The notes under the pieces are model-generated. The model did no database searches. It was not told the DNA's origin and worked only from the letters and a program-made list of their open reading frames with translations. From a virus: a stretch of 27,861 nt of DNA. Below, in pieces: positions 14,860 to 22,675 of this stretch. Numbering within the stretch: position 1 is the stretch's first letter; every line of letters starts with the position of its first letter. The stretch lies in IMG/VR virus record IMGVR_UViG_3300035250_000268, positions 1 through 27,861 of that record, one strand, 5' to 3'. The position numbers and the translations under genes are program-made.

Positions 14860-15709
14860 TTATAGTCAATACAGCCAATGGGCTGTGTGTCCTCATAAAT
14901 GGAAATTAAATTATATAGATGAATTGAGGACATTTAAGGGTAATATACATACGTTGTTTGGTTCTGCTATGCATGATGTATTACAGACTTATTTAACTAT
15001 AATGTATAATGATACAATTAAGAAAGCTGATTCATTACCATTAGCAGATATGTTACTACATCGAATGAAACATTACTACAAAGAAATAGTAAAAGATTTA
15101 CATGGTGAGGAAATATCAAGTCAAGAAGAAATGCAAGAATTTTATGTACATGGTATGGCTATAATAGAATGGTTTGTTAAGAAAAGAGGAATGTATTTTA
15201 ATAAAAAAGGATATGAGTTAATAGGCATTGAAGTTCCTATTGAATATAAATTACCGAATGATATTGAGTTTGTTGGATATATAGATGTTCTTTTATACGA
15301 TACTGTAAGAGATAAGTATAAAATCATAGATATCAAGACTTCCACAATGGGTTGGAATAAGTGGGCTAAAGCAGATAAGACTAAGACAGATCAATTATTA
15401 TTATATAAACAGTTCTATGGTGCTCAACATGATATACCATTGGATAAGATTGAGATAGAGTATTTTATTGTAAAACGTAAACTATATGAGAAAGTAGATT
15501 TCCCTCAACGTAGAGTACAAACTTTTGTACCTGCAAATGGAACACCAAGTCTTAATAAAGTTACACGTAATGTTAAATCTTTTATTGATGAATGTTTTAT
15601 TGGTGGAGAATACAACCAATCACATATTTATAGAAAAGAAGCATCAAAGAAAAATTGTAGATTCTGTGAGTTTAATCAAACTGAATATTGTGATGCAGGA
15701 GTCAAATAA
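14846..15709 (+). CDS. PD-(D/E)XK nuclease with Fe-S cysteines (Cas4/RecB-like)
   Basis: This is a DNA exonuclease-like protein of the RecB/AddB/Cas4 group. Catalytic elements in order are His43 (GSAMHDVL), Asp147 (VGYIDVLL), Asp162-Ile-Lys164 (IIDIKTS) and the Gln183/Tyr187 motif (QLLLYKQ). Four cysteines have the Fe-S arrangement: Cys15 near the N-terminus (AVCPHKW) and Cys271, Cys274 and Cys282 near the C-terminus (CRFCEF...YC). The 287 residues make a complete stand-alone domain without a helicase. It overlaps the second Mom-like gene, so the two are co-expressed. Roles in DNA-end processing, recombination or degradation of host DNA are all possible. Confidence 0.85.
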   Translation: MKRISYSQYSQWAVCPHKWKLNYIDELRTFKGNIHTLFGSAMHDVLQTYLTIMYNDTIKKADSLPLADMLLHRMKHYYKEIVKDLHGEEISSQEEMQEFYVHGMAIIEWFVKKRGMYFNKKGYELIGIEVPIEYKLPNDIEFVGYIDVLLYDTVRDKYKIIDIKTSTMGWNKWAKADKTKTDQLLLYKQFYGAQHDIPLDKIEIEYFIVKRKLYEKVDFPQRRVQTFVPANGTPSLNKVTRNVKSFIDECFIGGEYNQSHIYRKEASKKNCRFCEFNQTEYCDAGVK

Positions 15710-15711
15710 AT

Positions 15712-16167
15712 ATGTACAATAGATATAATGTAGGTTTAAGATTACCATTACATTCTTTTATAGGAGCTGATTGTGAATCAGAAATAATTGCAAAAATAGA
15801 AGATTCTTATACAAAAATACCAGTGAATTGGGAATTACATATGTGGTTTGATGATAATCAAGTAACATACAAAGAAGTATCAGAATTTACAAAGAAACAC
15901 GAAGATAGTTTTAAATACAGAACATTTATAAAAGCAAGAGATGCTTGTCAAAATCCAAATTATTATGTTCAGTTTGAGGTAGAAGATATAAATAATCCTA
16001 TGATAGATAAGTCAAATCAATGTACATCAAATCACAGATTTAAATACAGTATACTATCAGGTGGACAAATAATAAAGGGATTAGATAAGTTTATTGAAAT
16101 AAGTAATTTTATTCTCACAGTAAATGAAAGGACTAGTTATAAACCAAGAAAGAAATATGAACGTTAA
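15712..16167 (+). CDS. Unknown protein (151 aa)
   Basis: This gene starts two bases after the nuclease stop and ends overlapping the SLOG gene by 11 bases. The product is soluble-looking and rich in aromatic and acidic residues. It has an N-terminal LRLPLHSFIGADCESE segment, an HMWFDDNQVTYKEVSEF segment and a basic C-terminus (SYKPRKKYER). Three cysteines are scattered and not in zinc-type pairs. No catalytic or binding motif is recognised. Its tight position between nuclease and SLOG genes indicates shared transcription but not its function. Confidence 0.7.
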   Translation: MYNRYNVGLRLPLHSFIGADCESEIIAKIEDSYTKIPVNWELHMWFDDNQVTYKEVSEFTKKHEDSFKYRTFIKARDACQNPNYYVQFEVEDINNPMIDKSNQCTSNHRFKYSILSGGQIIKGLDKFIEISNFILTVNERTSYKPRKKYER

Positions 16168-16564
16168 AATAGCAATTGTTGGATCAAGGGATTATACAAA
16201 TAAATCAAAGATTAAAGATTTTATTTATAAATTAAAAGAGGAACATGGAAAATTAATAGAAATAGTTAGTGGTGGAGCAAAATATGGTGCGGATAAGTAT
16301 GCAAGGAAATATGCATTGGAATTTAATATGAAATATACAGAGTTTCCACCATATCACGAACCACATAACATATATTGCGTAGAAAATAGATTTAAGTATG
16401 ATAAAAAGTATAATGTTAAACATTATTTTATAAGAAATGAGGAAATTGTAAAGTATTCTGATGCAGTTATTGCATTTATTACTGATGGGGAAATGTCTTC
16501 AGGAACAAATAATACTATAGGTCATGCTAAAAGACATAAGAAAAAATATATACTAATTTCTTAG
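16157..16564 (+). CDS. SLOG-domain (YspA/DUF2493-like) protein
   Basis: The 135-residue product is a Rossmann-like SLOG domain. It has an N-terminal strand with the IAIVGSRDY motif, VSGGAKYGADKYARKYA as the nucleotide-ligand loop and helix, and a C-terminal SDAVIAFITDGEMSSGTNNTIGHAK block with the family's glycine/serine signature. SLOG proteins bind nucleotides or nucleotide-derived ligands, including signalling molecules, and some take part in conflict systems. I place the start at 16157, where the homology begins and which overlaps the previous stop. An upstream in-frame ATG at 16124 would add 11 residues unlike the family. Confidence 0.8.
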   Translation: MNVKIAIVGSRDYTNKSKIKDFIYKLKEEHGKLIEIVSGGAKYGADKYARKYALEFNMKYTEFPPYHEPHNIYCVENRFKYDKKYNVKHYFIRNEEIVKYSDAVIAFITDGEMSSGTNNTIGHAKRHKKKYILIS

Positions 16565-16606
16565 TATATTCATATTTATATATATACATGAATGGAGTTA
16601 CTACAT

Positions 16607-16798
16607 ATGGAAAGTAAATTAACGTCGGTTAAAGTTCTTACCGATTTATATAAAAAATTCAAAACTAAGAGCATAGAGGATGAGTTTACACTTCAAAAAT
16701 TGGTAAATCGCTCAATGGACTTATATTGTCATGATATGAGTTTTGAAAAAGTTATCAATGAATATTCAAACTTAATACAAAGCGGCAGTAGATACTAA
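16607..16798 (+). CDS. Small ribbon-helix-helix-like DNA-binding protein (63 aa)
   Basis: The sequence has an N-terminal strand (LTSVKVL), a helix (TDLYKKFKTKSIED), then the turn and second helix (FTLQKLVNRSMDLYCHD), the order seen in CopG/Arc-type repressors. The short remainder is helical. The in-frame ATG at 16592 would place the Shine-Dalgarno inside the gene; ATG 16607, with GGAG at 16594-16597 nine bases upstream, is preferred. The leader TTATATATATA (16576-16586) resembles that of the clamp gene. The stop overlaps the first glycosyltransferase ATG (TAATG), so it heads the sugar operon and might regulate it, an inference from position. Confidence 0.65.
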   Translation: MESKLTSVKVLTDLYKKFKTKSIEDEFTLQKLVNRSMDLYCHDMSFEKVINEYSNLIQSGSRY

Positions 16799-18186
16799 TG
16801 CCAAAGAAGAAAATTCTTTTACTGTCAGATGACCTACGAATGTCTAGCGGGGTTGGAACAATGTCAAGAGAATTTGTCATGGGAACTATACATCATTACG
16901 ATTGGGTACAGTTAGGTGGTGCTATAAAACATCCTGAAGAGGGCAAAGTTGTAGACATGAATGAATCTGTTAGAGAAGAAACAGGTGTTGAAGATGCTAA
17001 TCTTAAAATATTTCCTATCAATGGGTATGGTAATGAAGAGTTAATAAGACAATTAATGTTTCACGAACGACCCGATGCCATTTTGCATTACACCGATCCA
17101 AGATTTTGGCAGTGGTTATATCAAATGGAACATGAAATTAGACAAAATATACCTATTTTTTATTATAATATATGGGATGATTTACCTTATCCATTTTATA
17201 ATGAAAACTATTATGAATCTTGTGATTTGATTATGAACATATCTAGACAGACAGATAATATTGTTAGGAATGTTTGTAGGAATAAACCAAGAACTGATTG
17301 GGATTGTACTTATATTCCTCATGGTATAAATGAGAAATGGTTTCATCCTATAGATAAAAGTCATGAAGACTATTCAAATTTACAAAAGTTTAGAAATCAT
17401 ATTTTTAATAATAAAGATTATAAATTTGTAGTTTTTTGGAATAACAGAAATATTCGTAGAAAATTGCCTGGTGATGTTGTTATGGCATTCAAGACATTAT
17501 GTGAAATGGTAGGTGAAGAAAATCATAAACATTGTGCATTAATTATGCACACATCACCTATAGATGATAATGGTACAGATTTACCTAAACTTATAGATCA
17601 TTTATTACCTGCCAGTATAGGAGATAATATATATTTTTCACATGATAAGTTAGATAATAAACAAATGAATTTTATGGTTAATATAGCGGATGTAACAATT
17701 AATATAGCATCTAATGAGGGATTTGGATTAGGTACTTGCGAATCATTGATGGCAGGAACACCAATTGTTGTGAATGTTACAGGTGGATTACAAGATCAAT
17801 GTGGGTTTAAAAAGGAAGATGGTTCGTATCTTACTGTAGACGATTATACAGATGAATTTCAATCAAATCATACAGGTCGTTATAAAGATCATGGTGAATG
17901 GGTAAAACCTATATGGCCCGCTTGTCGTTCACTACAAGGTTCACCACCTACACCATATATTTTTGATGATAGACCAAAATTTGAAGAAGCAGGAGAAGCT
18001 TTGAAATATTGGTATGATATGACACCTGAGAAGAGAAAAGAATGTGGTTTAAAAGGTATGGAATTTGTTAAACGTGAGGATATTGGTATGACGGCGGAAC
18101 ATATGAGTAACAGATTTATAAAAGATATGGATACTGCATTTGATAAATGGGAACGACGTAAACGATACGCCATGTATAAGGTATAG
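16798..18186 (+). CDS. GT4-like glycosyltransferase (GT-B fold)
   Basis: This 462-residue protein probably transfers sugar from a nucleotide donor. It has an N-terminal Rossmann-type domain beginning KKILLLSDDLRMSSGVG, an IPHGINEKWFHP linker segment near 173-184, a second domain starting KFVVFWNNRNIRRK, and the EX7E signature with Glu307 and Glu315 (NEGFGLGTCESLMAG) followed by TPIVV. There is no membrane helix, so it acts in the cytoplasm. It is the first of a run of sugar enzymes and is coupled to the small ribbon-helix-helix-like gene. The acceptor (surface glycan, virion protein or DNA) cannot be told. Confidence 0.85.
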   Translation: MPKKKILLLSDDLRMSSGVGTMSREFVMGTIHHYDWVQLGGAIKHPEEGKVVDMNESVREETGVEDANLKIFPINGYGNEELIRQLMFHERPDAILHYTDPRFWQWLYQMEHEIRQNIPIFYYNIWDDLPYPFYNENYYESCDLIMNISRQTDNIVRNVCRNKPRTDWDCTYIPHGINEKWFHPIDKSHEDYSNLQKFRNHIFNNKDYKFVVFWNNRNIRRKLPGDVVMAFKTLCEMVGEENHKHCALIMHTSPIDDNGTDLPKLIDHLLPASIGDNIYFSHDKLDNKQMNFMVNIADVTINIASNEGFGLGTCESLMAGTPIVVNVTGGLQDQCGFKKEDGSYLTVDDYTDEFQSNHTGRYKDHGEWVKPIWPACRSLQGSPPTPYIFDDRPKFEEAGEALKYWYDMTPEKRKECGLKGMEFVKREDIGMTAEHMSNRFIKDMDTAFDKWERRKRYAMYKV

Positions 18187-18194
18187 GAGTTAGA

Positions 18195-19550
18195 ATGACA
18201 AAACCTTTTATTTTATTTCAAGCACCAGTAGCAACAAGAAGTGGTTATGGTGCACATAGTAGAGATTTAGTTTTAGAGTTATTAAAAACTGATAAGTATG
18301 ATATTAAAATAGCATCACTTCGTTGGGGAAATACACCAATGAATGCGTTAAATTCAAAGAATCCAGATGATAAGTTAATACTTGATAATTTATTAGATAG
18401 TCCTGAATTACCTAGACAACCAGATTTAGGTATTCAAGTAACAGTTCCAAATGAATTTAATCCCATTGGTAAAAAGAATCTTGGAATTACTGCAGGTCTT
18501 GAATCAACTGCTATACCAAAACATTGGATAGATGGTTTTGATAGAATGGATTTAAATATTGTACCTTCTCAATTTGTAAAAAAAGTTTGTGAGTCAACGG
18601 AATATGAAGAAAATAGAGATGGAGAAACTACTCGTAAAGGTATAAAAATTCAGAAGCCAGTAGAAGTTTTATTTGAGGGTTACGATGAAAATGTTTATGG
18701 CAAAACCAATAAGTTCAGTCCAGAAATAGTAAAAGAGTTTAATAATATAAGAGAAAATTTTTGTTTTTTGTTTGTAGGGCATTGGTTACAAGGAAATATG
18801 GGTGAAGATAGAAAAGATGTTGGTATGTTAATTAAGACATTCTTAGAAACTTTTAAAAATAAAGGTAAAAAGAAGAGACCAGCACTAATTGTAAAAACAG
18901 GTGGTGCTACATTTTCAGTAATAGATAGAGAAGAAGTTCTTGATAAGATTAGGTCAATTAAAAAATCAGTTGATGCTAAGATAATGCCTAATATTTATTT
19001 TATACATGGAGATTTTGATGATGATGAGATGAATCAACTGTATAACCACCCTAAAGTAAAAGCACATATTACTTTTACACACGGTGAAGGATTTGGTCGT
19101 CCACTACTTGAGGCATCATTAAGTGGTAAACCTATTATATTTCCTAATTGGAGCGGTCATGTAGATTTCTTACCACCAAGTTTAAAGACGGCATTAAAGG
19201 GTAGTGTAATACAAACACCAAAAAGAGCATTTCCAAAGGAAATGTTTGTTGATGGTATGGGTTGGTATGGAATTGATTATAATAATGCAACTAATGTTAT
19301 GAGAGATGTGTTTTTAAACTATAAAAAATATACACCAATATTTAATCAGTTAGCTAAGTCAAATAAAGCTAAGTTTACAAGAACTATAATGGGAAAGAAA
19401 TTGGTAGAGATAGTTGATAGTATGGTTGGTGAAATTCCACAAGAAGTTAGTTTGAAGTTACCAAAATTGAAAAAGATTAGTGGTGGACAGACAGGTGCTA
19501 TTAAACCACCACCACAAAGTATAAAATTACCTAAATTAAGGAAAATGTAA
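18195..19550 (+). CDS. GT4-like glycosyltransferase with C-terminal motif repeat
   Basis: This is a 451-residue GT-B enzyme. Its N-terminal RSGYGAHSRDL loop resembles the donor/acceptor loop of the preceding enzyme. The EX7E signature is Glu298 and Glu306 (HGEGFGRPLLEASLSGKPIIFP). FLFVGHWLQGN near 191-201 opens the second domain. The last 33 residues hold two near-copies of a short basic motif, SLKLPKLKK (419-427) and SIKLPKLRK (442-450), joined by a Gly/Pro-rich linker. These lie outside the enzyme fold and look like a peptide for binding a partner. GGAG at 18186-18189 is five bases before the ATG, and the stop overlaps the next ATG (TAATG). Confidence 0.85.
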   Translation: MTKPFILFQAPVATRSGYGAHSRDLVLELLKTDKYDIKIASLRWGNTPMNALNSKNPDDKLILDNLLDSPELPRQPDLGIQVTVPNEFNPIGKKNLGITAGLESTAIPKHWIDGFDRMDLNIVPSQFVKKVCESTEYEENRDGETTRKGIKIQKPVEVLFEGYDENVYGKTNKFSPEIVKEFNNIRENFCFLFVGHWLQGNMGEDRKDVGMLIKTFLETFKNKGKKKRPALIVKTGGATFSVIDREEVLDKIRSIKKSVDAKIMPNIYFIHGDFDDDEMNQLYNHPKVKAHITFTHGEGFGRPLLEASLSGKPIIFPNWSGHVDFLPPSLKTALKGSVIQTPKRAFPKEMFVDGMGWYGIDYNNATNVMRDVFLNYKKYTPIFNQLAKSNKAKFTRTIMGKKLVEIVDSMVGEIPQEVSLKLPKLKKISGGQTGAIKPPPQSIKLPKLRKM

Positions 19551-20044
19551 TGGAAAGAGTAATAGTATGTTCTGTATGTAAAGATATGGATTCGTGTTTT
19601 GAAGAGATACAAGATAATTTTAGTAGTTTTATGTGTTTCAATTGTGGTTATATGAGTGATACGAGATATAGAGCAGGTAGTGTTGAGTTATTGGATAATT
19701 TAAACAAGAGTCCACAATTGATACAAGATTTGCAGTATCATGATGAACAAAAAGATATAGTTTGGTTTCCTTGTGTTATTAATATGGGAGAATTAGGAGT
19801 AATTTATCCCGATGAAGACCTACAAGAGAAAGCTGCGTTTAGAGCTAAAGAAAAGAAAAGTTATGTTTGGAAATATGCTAAAGTTGTGGATGTTCCTGAA
19901 GATGAACGTGAAAAGTATAATAATTATGATAAGAGACTTGATGTAGAAAATGCACAAGTCTATGATAAACATGAATTTTTAAACGCTTGTCAAGATATGG
20001 GTATAATTAAGGATTTGAAAGATGGCATTTCTACCCCGACATAG
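19550..20044 (+). CDS. Cys-rich zinc-ribbon protein of unknown function (164 aa)
   Basis: The N-terminus has Cys7 and Cys10 (CSVC), Cys16, then Cys29 and Cys32 (CFNCGY), consistent with a zinc ribbon. The rest is acidic and probably alpha/beta, with VWFPCVINMGELGVIYPDE near the middle and an ENAQVYDKHEFLNACQDMG helix close to the end. No enzyme motif is visible. It starts in the stop of the glycosyltransferase gene and overlaps the next gene by 23 bases. Lying inside the sugar cluster does not prove a sugar function. Confidence 0.75.
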   Translation: MERVIVCSVCKDMDSCFEEIQDNFSSFMCFNCGYMSDTRYRAGSVELLDNLNKSPQLIQDLQYHDEQKDIVWFPCVINMGELGVIYPDEDLQEKAAFRAKEKKSYVWKYAKVVDVPEDEREKYNNYDKRLDVENAQVYDKHEFLNACQDMGIIKDLKDGISTPT

Positions 20045-20510
20045 ATCAAGAATACTGAATAGAGTTCCCGTTTCAAAAAGTACATTAAGAAATGGAACTA
20101 TAATTGAGTTTCGTTATCAGAAAAAAGATGGTACAGGTGGTTTATATATGGCTATTGTTTTGAGTGTGTGGCCACCCGCAGGTGGTATTACACAAAAAAA
20201 GGTTCACGCATTATCTTTAGATGAGGTTTCAGATAATAGATTAATGAGATTTGTTAAACAAATTGGAAGACCATCTTTGGATGAAGATGTTAGAACAAAA
20301 ACTGAACAAGAAATAAGTAAGTTTATTTTACCAAAAGGTCGTTCAGCACCAAAAAGATTTTATAAAATAAAGTTAGATAAGATACCAGGTATGACAGCAG
20401 GAGCATATAGAACATTTCACTTAAAAAATATGAGTCAAATAAGACTTATAGATTATGATTTTGAAAACGTTGTACCTGAAAGGTTTATGGGTCAAATAAG
20501 TGAAGATTAG
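20022..20510 (+). CDS. Unknown basic protein (162 aa)
   Basis: The protein starts with a basic tail (LPRHRSRILNRVP) and continues with strand-rich sequence: IIEFRYQKKDG, LYMAIVLSVWPP, KVHALSLDEVSDNRL, then RFYKIKLDKIPGM, AYRTFHLKNMSQIRLIDYDFE. AAGGA (20009-20013) eight bases before the ATG supports the start. The YRTFHLKNM...IRLIDYDF ending gives the impression of a conserved phage family, possibly a small beta-barrel, but I cannot name it. It overlaps genes on both sides. Confidence 0.72.
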   Translation: MAFLPRHRSRILNRVPVSKSTLRNGTIIEFRYQKKDGTGGLYMAIVLSVWPPAGGITQKKVHALSLDEVSDNRLMRFVKQIGRPSLDEDVRTKTEQEISKFILPKGRSAPKRFYKIKLDKIPGMTAGAYRTFHLKNMSQIRLIDYDFENVVPERFMGQISED

Positions 20511-21147
20511 TTATGCAATTACAGTTTGTAATGAATTACAAGAGCTCAAAAAGTTAGTTACTTTTTTATTGGATCATAAGAGAAAAGATGATGAGATAGT
20601 TATAACTTATGATTCCAATAATGGTAATGAAGAAGTAGAGGATTATCTTAGATATAATCATATTAATGCAGGTCCTTGTGAACCTGGCTATGATATTCAA
20701 TTTGTTTGGGAAGGTTTTGAGTTTAAAGGAAACTTTTCAGATTTAAAAAATCATACGAAATCAATGTGTAGTGGAGATTATATATTTCATTTAGACGCAG
20801 ATGAATATCCACATGAAATATTAATGGAACAATTACCAAGTATAATAGAAATGAATGATGTAGATTTAATATGGGTGCCAAGAGTAAATACAGTAACAGG
20901 TATTAATGATGAATGGATACAAAAGTGGGGTTGGAGAGTTAGTGAAAAAGGTTGGGTAAATTATCCTGATTACCAAGCAAGAGTTTTTATAAATAAAGAG
21001 GATATTAAATGGAAAGGAAAAGTACATGAGGTTATAGGTGGATGTAAAACATATGCACATTTACCACCACATGAAGAGTTATCATTATATCATCCTAAAA
21101 CAATAGAGAAACAGATAAAACAGAATGAACTTTACCAAAGTTTATGA
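20500..21147 (+). CDS. GT2-like glycosyltransferase (GT-A fold)
   Basis: The 215-residue protein opens with a typical GT2 strand, ISYAITVCNELQELKKLV, and carries the metal/nucleotide-sugar motif Asp99-Ala-Asp101 (FHLDADEYP). A later WVNYPDYQARVFINKEDIKWKGKVHE segment resembles GT2 enzymes of the waaE/sunS type. The start codon is GTG, 11 bases before the end of the previous gene, with only a weak upstream GGG. The C-terminus is short (KTIEKQIKQNEL), consistent with a compact catalytic domain. It overlaps the next gene by 23 bases. Confidence 0.82.
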   Translation: MKISYAITVCNELQELKKLVTFLLDHKRKDDEIVITYDSNNGNEEVEDYLRYNHINAGPCEPGYDIQFVWEGFEFKGNFSDLKNHTKSMCSGDYIFHLDADEYPHEILMEQLPSIIEMNDVDLIWVPRVNTVTGINDEWIQKWGWRVSEKGWVNYPDYQARVFINKEDIKWKGKVHEVIGGCKTYAHLPPHEELSLYHPKTIEKQIKQNELYQSL

Positions 21148-22675
21148 ATTTGAATCTTTAATCGGAGATACTTATGGTGTTTTCAAATATGAAGATTTAG
21201 ATTTTAATAGTTACAAACAAGTCAAACATAAAGATAGTCGTTGGGGAGAAGAAAATCACAATAGAACTATCTATCAGACAGATGAATACTTTGTCAAAGT
21301 ATGGGATGAAGATTATATCAGAGCAAACACATTACAAAGTGCATTCGCAAGTGGTTTTTATGACAGTACAATTGTACCAAATTTTGTTGGTATAATATAT
21401 GATGAAAATGATATTTGTAGAGGTTATATAACTAAAGAATCTACACCATCAGAAGAACATTTTGAAGAACTTTTCAAAAGAATAAAATTAAAAACTATAA
21501 ATACTAATTACTTTACTTACGATTTTTGTAAAAACCACACATATGAATTTGAAGGAAAGCCAACTCTAATAGATTTAGAAGGAATATATCATATAGACGA
21601 GTACACTAATCTAAATAAACATCACTACGAAACTTATCTTTCAGCTGGAAATTTTATAGAGGATAATACTTATAAAACATTTATTGAAAACTTATTGATT
21701 ACAGTACCAATCAACTTAGAATATTTTCTGAATATGGAGTTACAACATGGTAGTGGTGGTAAAGAGATTATACATAATGACAAACAAATCAAAACTGTAA
21801 GAGAAGCTTTAGAATATTTTTCGAATAAGAATAATGTAAAAGAAACTGAAAAGAAAGTTAATAAAGAAAATCATCAATATTGGAATGGTATGTGGGCTGA
21901 ATTTAGAAATGATGTTCAAGGTCATCACGAAAGAGGTTGGGTGAATATGACTAAAGAATATTATGATTCTTTAGAACCAATGACTGATGAAGAAATAAAG
22001 ATAACTTTGATTGATGATCCTGTTAATTTTGATGGTGGGTGGATAAAACATAGTTATCATAGAGCAGTTGCTATGATTGGTAGATTAATTAATGGTAAAA
22101 AATATATTCCATTTCATATGCTGAAGCATAAGATTTATGAAACAAAGACAGGTAATAAAAATTGTATAGATACGGTAGATTATATAAATTATATTGAAAT
22201 GATGGATGTAATGGGATTTCCAAGAGAAGAGTATGCAATTTGTAATAGTGCTATCTTAGCAGTTATGGGTGTTGATGCAAGAAAGAATAAGAATGGTGAT
22301 TTAGATTTAGTCTTCAGTAGTAAGTTAAGAAAACAAATTGAAGATGAGAATATAGAGTTACCAAAAGAGATACATCCATTTGGTAAAGATAGTGATAAGT
22401 TTAGATTCTTTGGTTGTAAGGATGATGATGATTTGGTATATAACTATAGTGTAAACATTAATGGATATAATTTCGCAGAACCAAGATTCTATTTTAGTAG
22501 AATGCATATGTTAAAACCATCAGCACATAGAAGTTTAGAAGAGAATAGAAAGATAAAAGAAGAAGGTAAAAAAGGTGTTGAAAAATTTATTGAAATGGAA
22601 AGTTACAAAGGTTATCCGTTTAATGAAATAACTGAAGAACAATGGGGATTTGATTTGATAAAGGATGTTGGATAA
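21125..22675 (+). CDS. Multidomain protein: kinase-like N-terminus, nucleotidyltransferase-like C-terminus
   Basis: This 516-residue protein appears to have at least two domains. Residues 1-160 resemble a small sugar/aminoglycoside-kinase-like fold: Lys58 in FVKVW as possible ATP-binding lysine, then Asp133 and Asn137 (YDFCKNHT) and Asp150 in LIDLEGIY in the catalytic-loop and metal-binding order. Residues 293-333 (ITLIDDPVNFDGG...YHRAVAMIGR...YIPFHML) recall a ParB/Srx-type substrate loop. Residues 382-402 (GVDARKNKNGDLDLVFSS) recall a nucleotidyltransferase active-site loop with a DLD pair. All of these are motif-level impressions, not confirmed homologies. Its place between glycosyltransferases suggests activation or phosphorylation of a sugar or other small group. 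The stop overlaps the next ATG. Confidence 0.6.
   Translation: MNFTKVYEFESLIGDTYGVFKYEDLDFNSYKQVKHKDSRWGEENHNRTIYQTDEYFVKVWDEDYIRANTLQSAFASGFYDSTIVPNFVGIIYDENDICRGYITKESTPSEEHFEELFKRIKLKTINTNYFTYDFCKNHTYEFEGKPTLIDLEGIYHIDEYTNLNKHHYETYLSAGNFIEDNTYKTFIENLLITVPINLEYFLNMELQHGSGGKEIIHNDKQIKTVREALEYFSNKNNVKETEKKVNKENHQYWNGMWAEFRNDVQGHHERGWVNMTKEYYDSLEPMTDEEIKITLIDDPVNFDGGWIKHSYHRAVAMIGRLINGKKYIPFHMLKHKIYETKTGNKNCIDTVDYINYIEMMDVMGFPREEYAICNSAILAVMGVDARKNKNGDLDLVFSSKLRKQIEDENIELPKEIHPFGKDSDKFRFFGCKDDDDLVYNYSVNINGYNFAEPRFYFSRMHMLKPSAHRSLEENRKIKEEGKKGVEKFIEMESYKGYPFNEITEEQWGFDLIKDVG

Noticed and set aside
15525-15722. 65-codon + strand frame within the end of the nuclease gene
   Set aside because: It lies in another frame of a gene with clear Fe-S cysteine and catalytic motifs, and its product has no recognisable features.
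16592-16606. Upstream in-frame ATG for the small ribbon-helix-helix-like protein
   Set aside because: The GGAG that fits the ATG at 16607 would lie inside the longer form, and there is no good site before 16592.
20988-20995. Exact T4 late-promoter-like TATAAATA (also at 21496-21503 and 26760-26767)
   Set aside because: All three copies lie inside coding sequence. At this A/T content several chance copies are expected in 28 kb, and none directly precedes a gene start.
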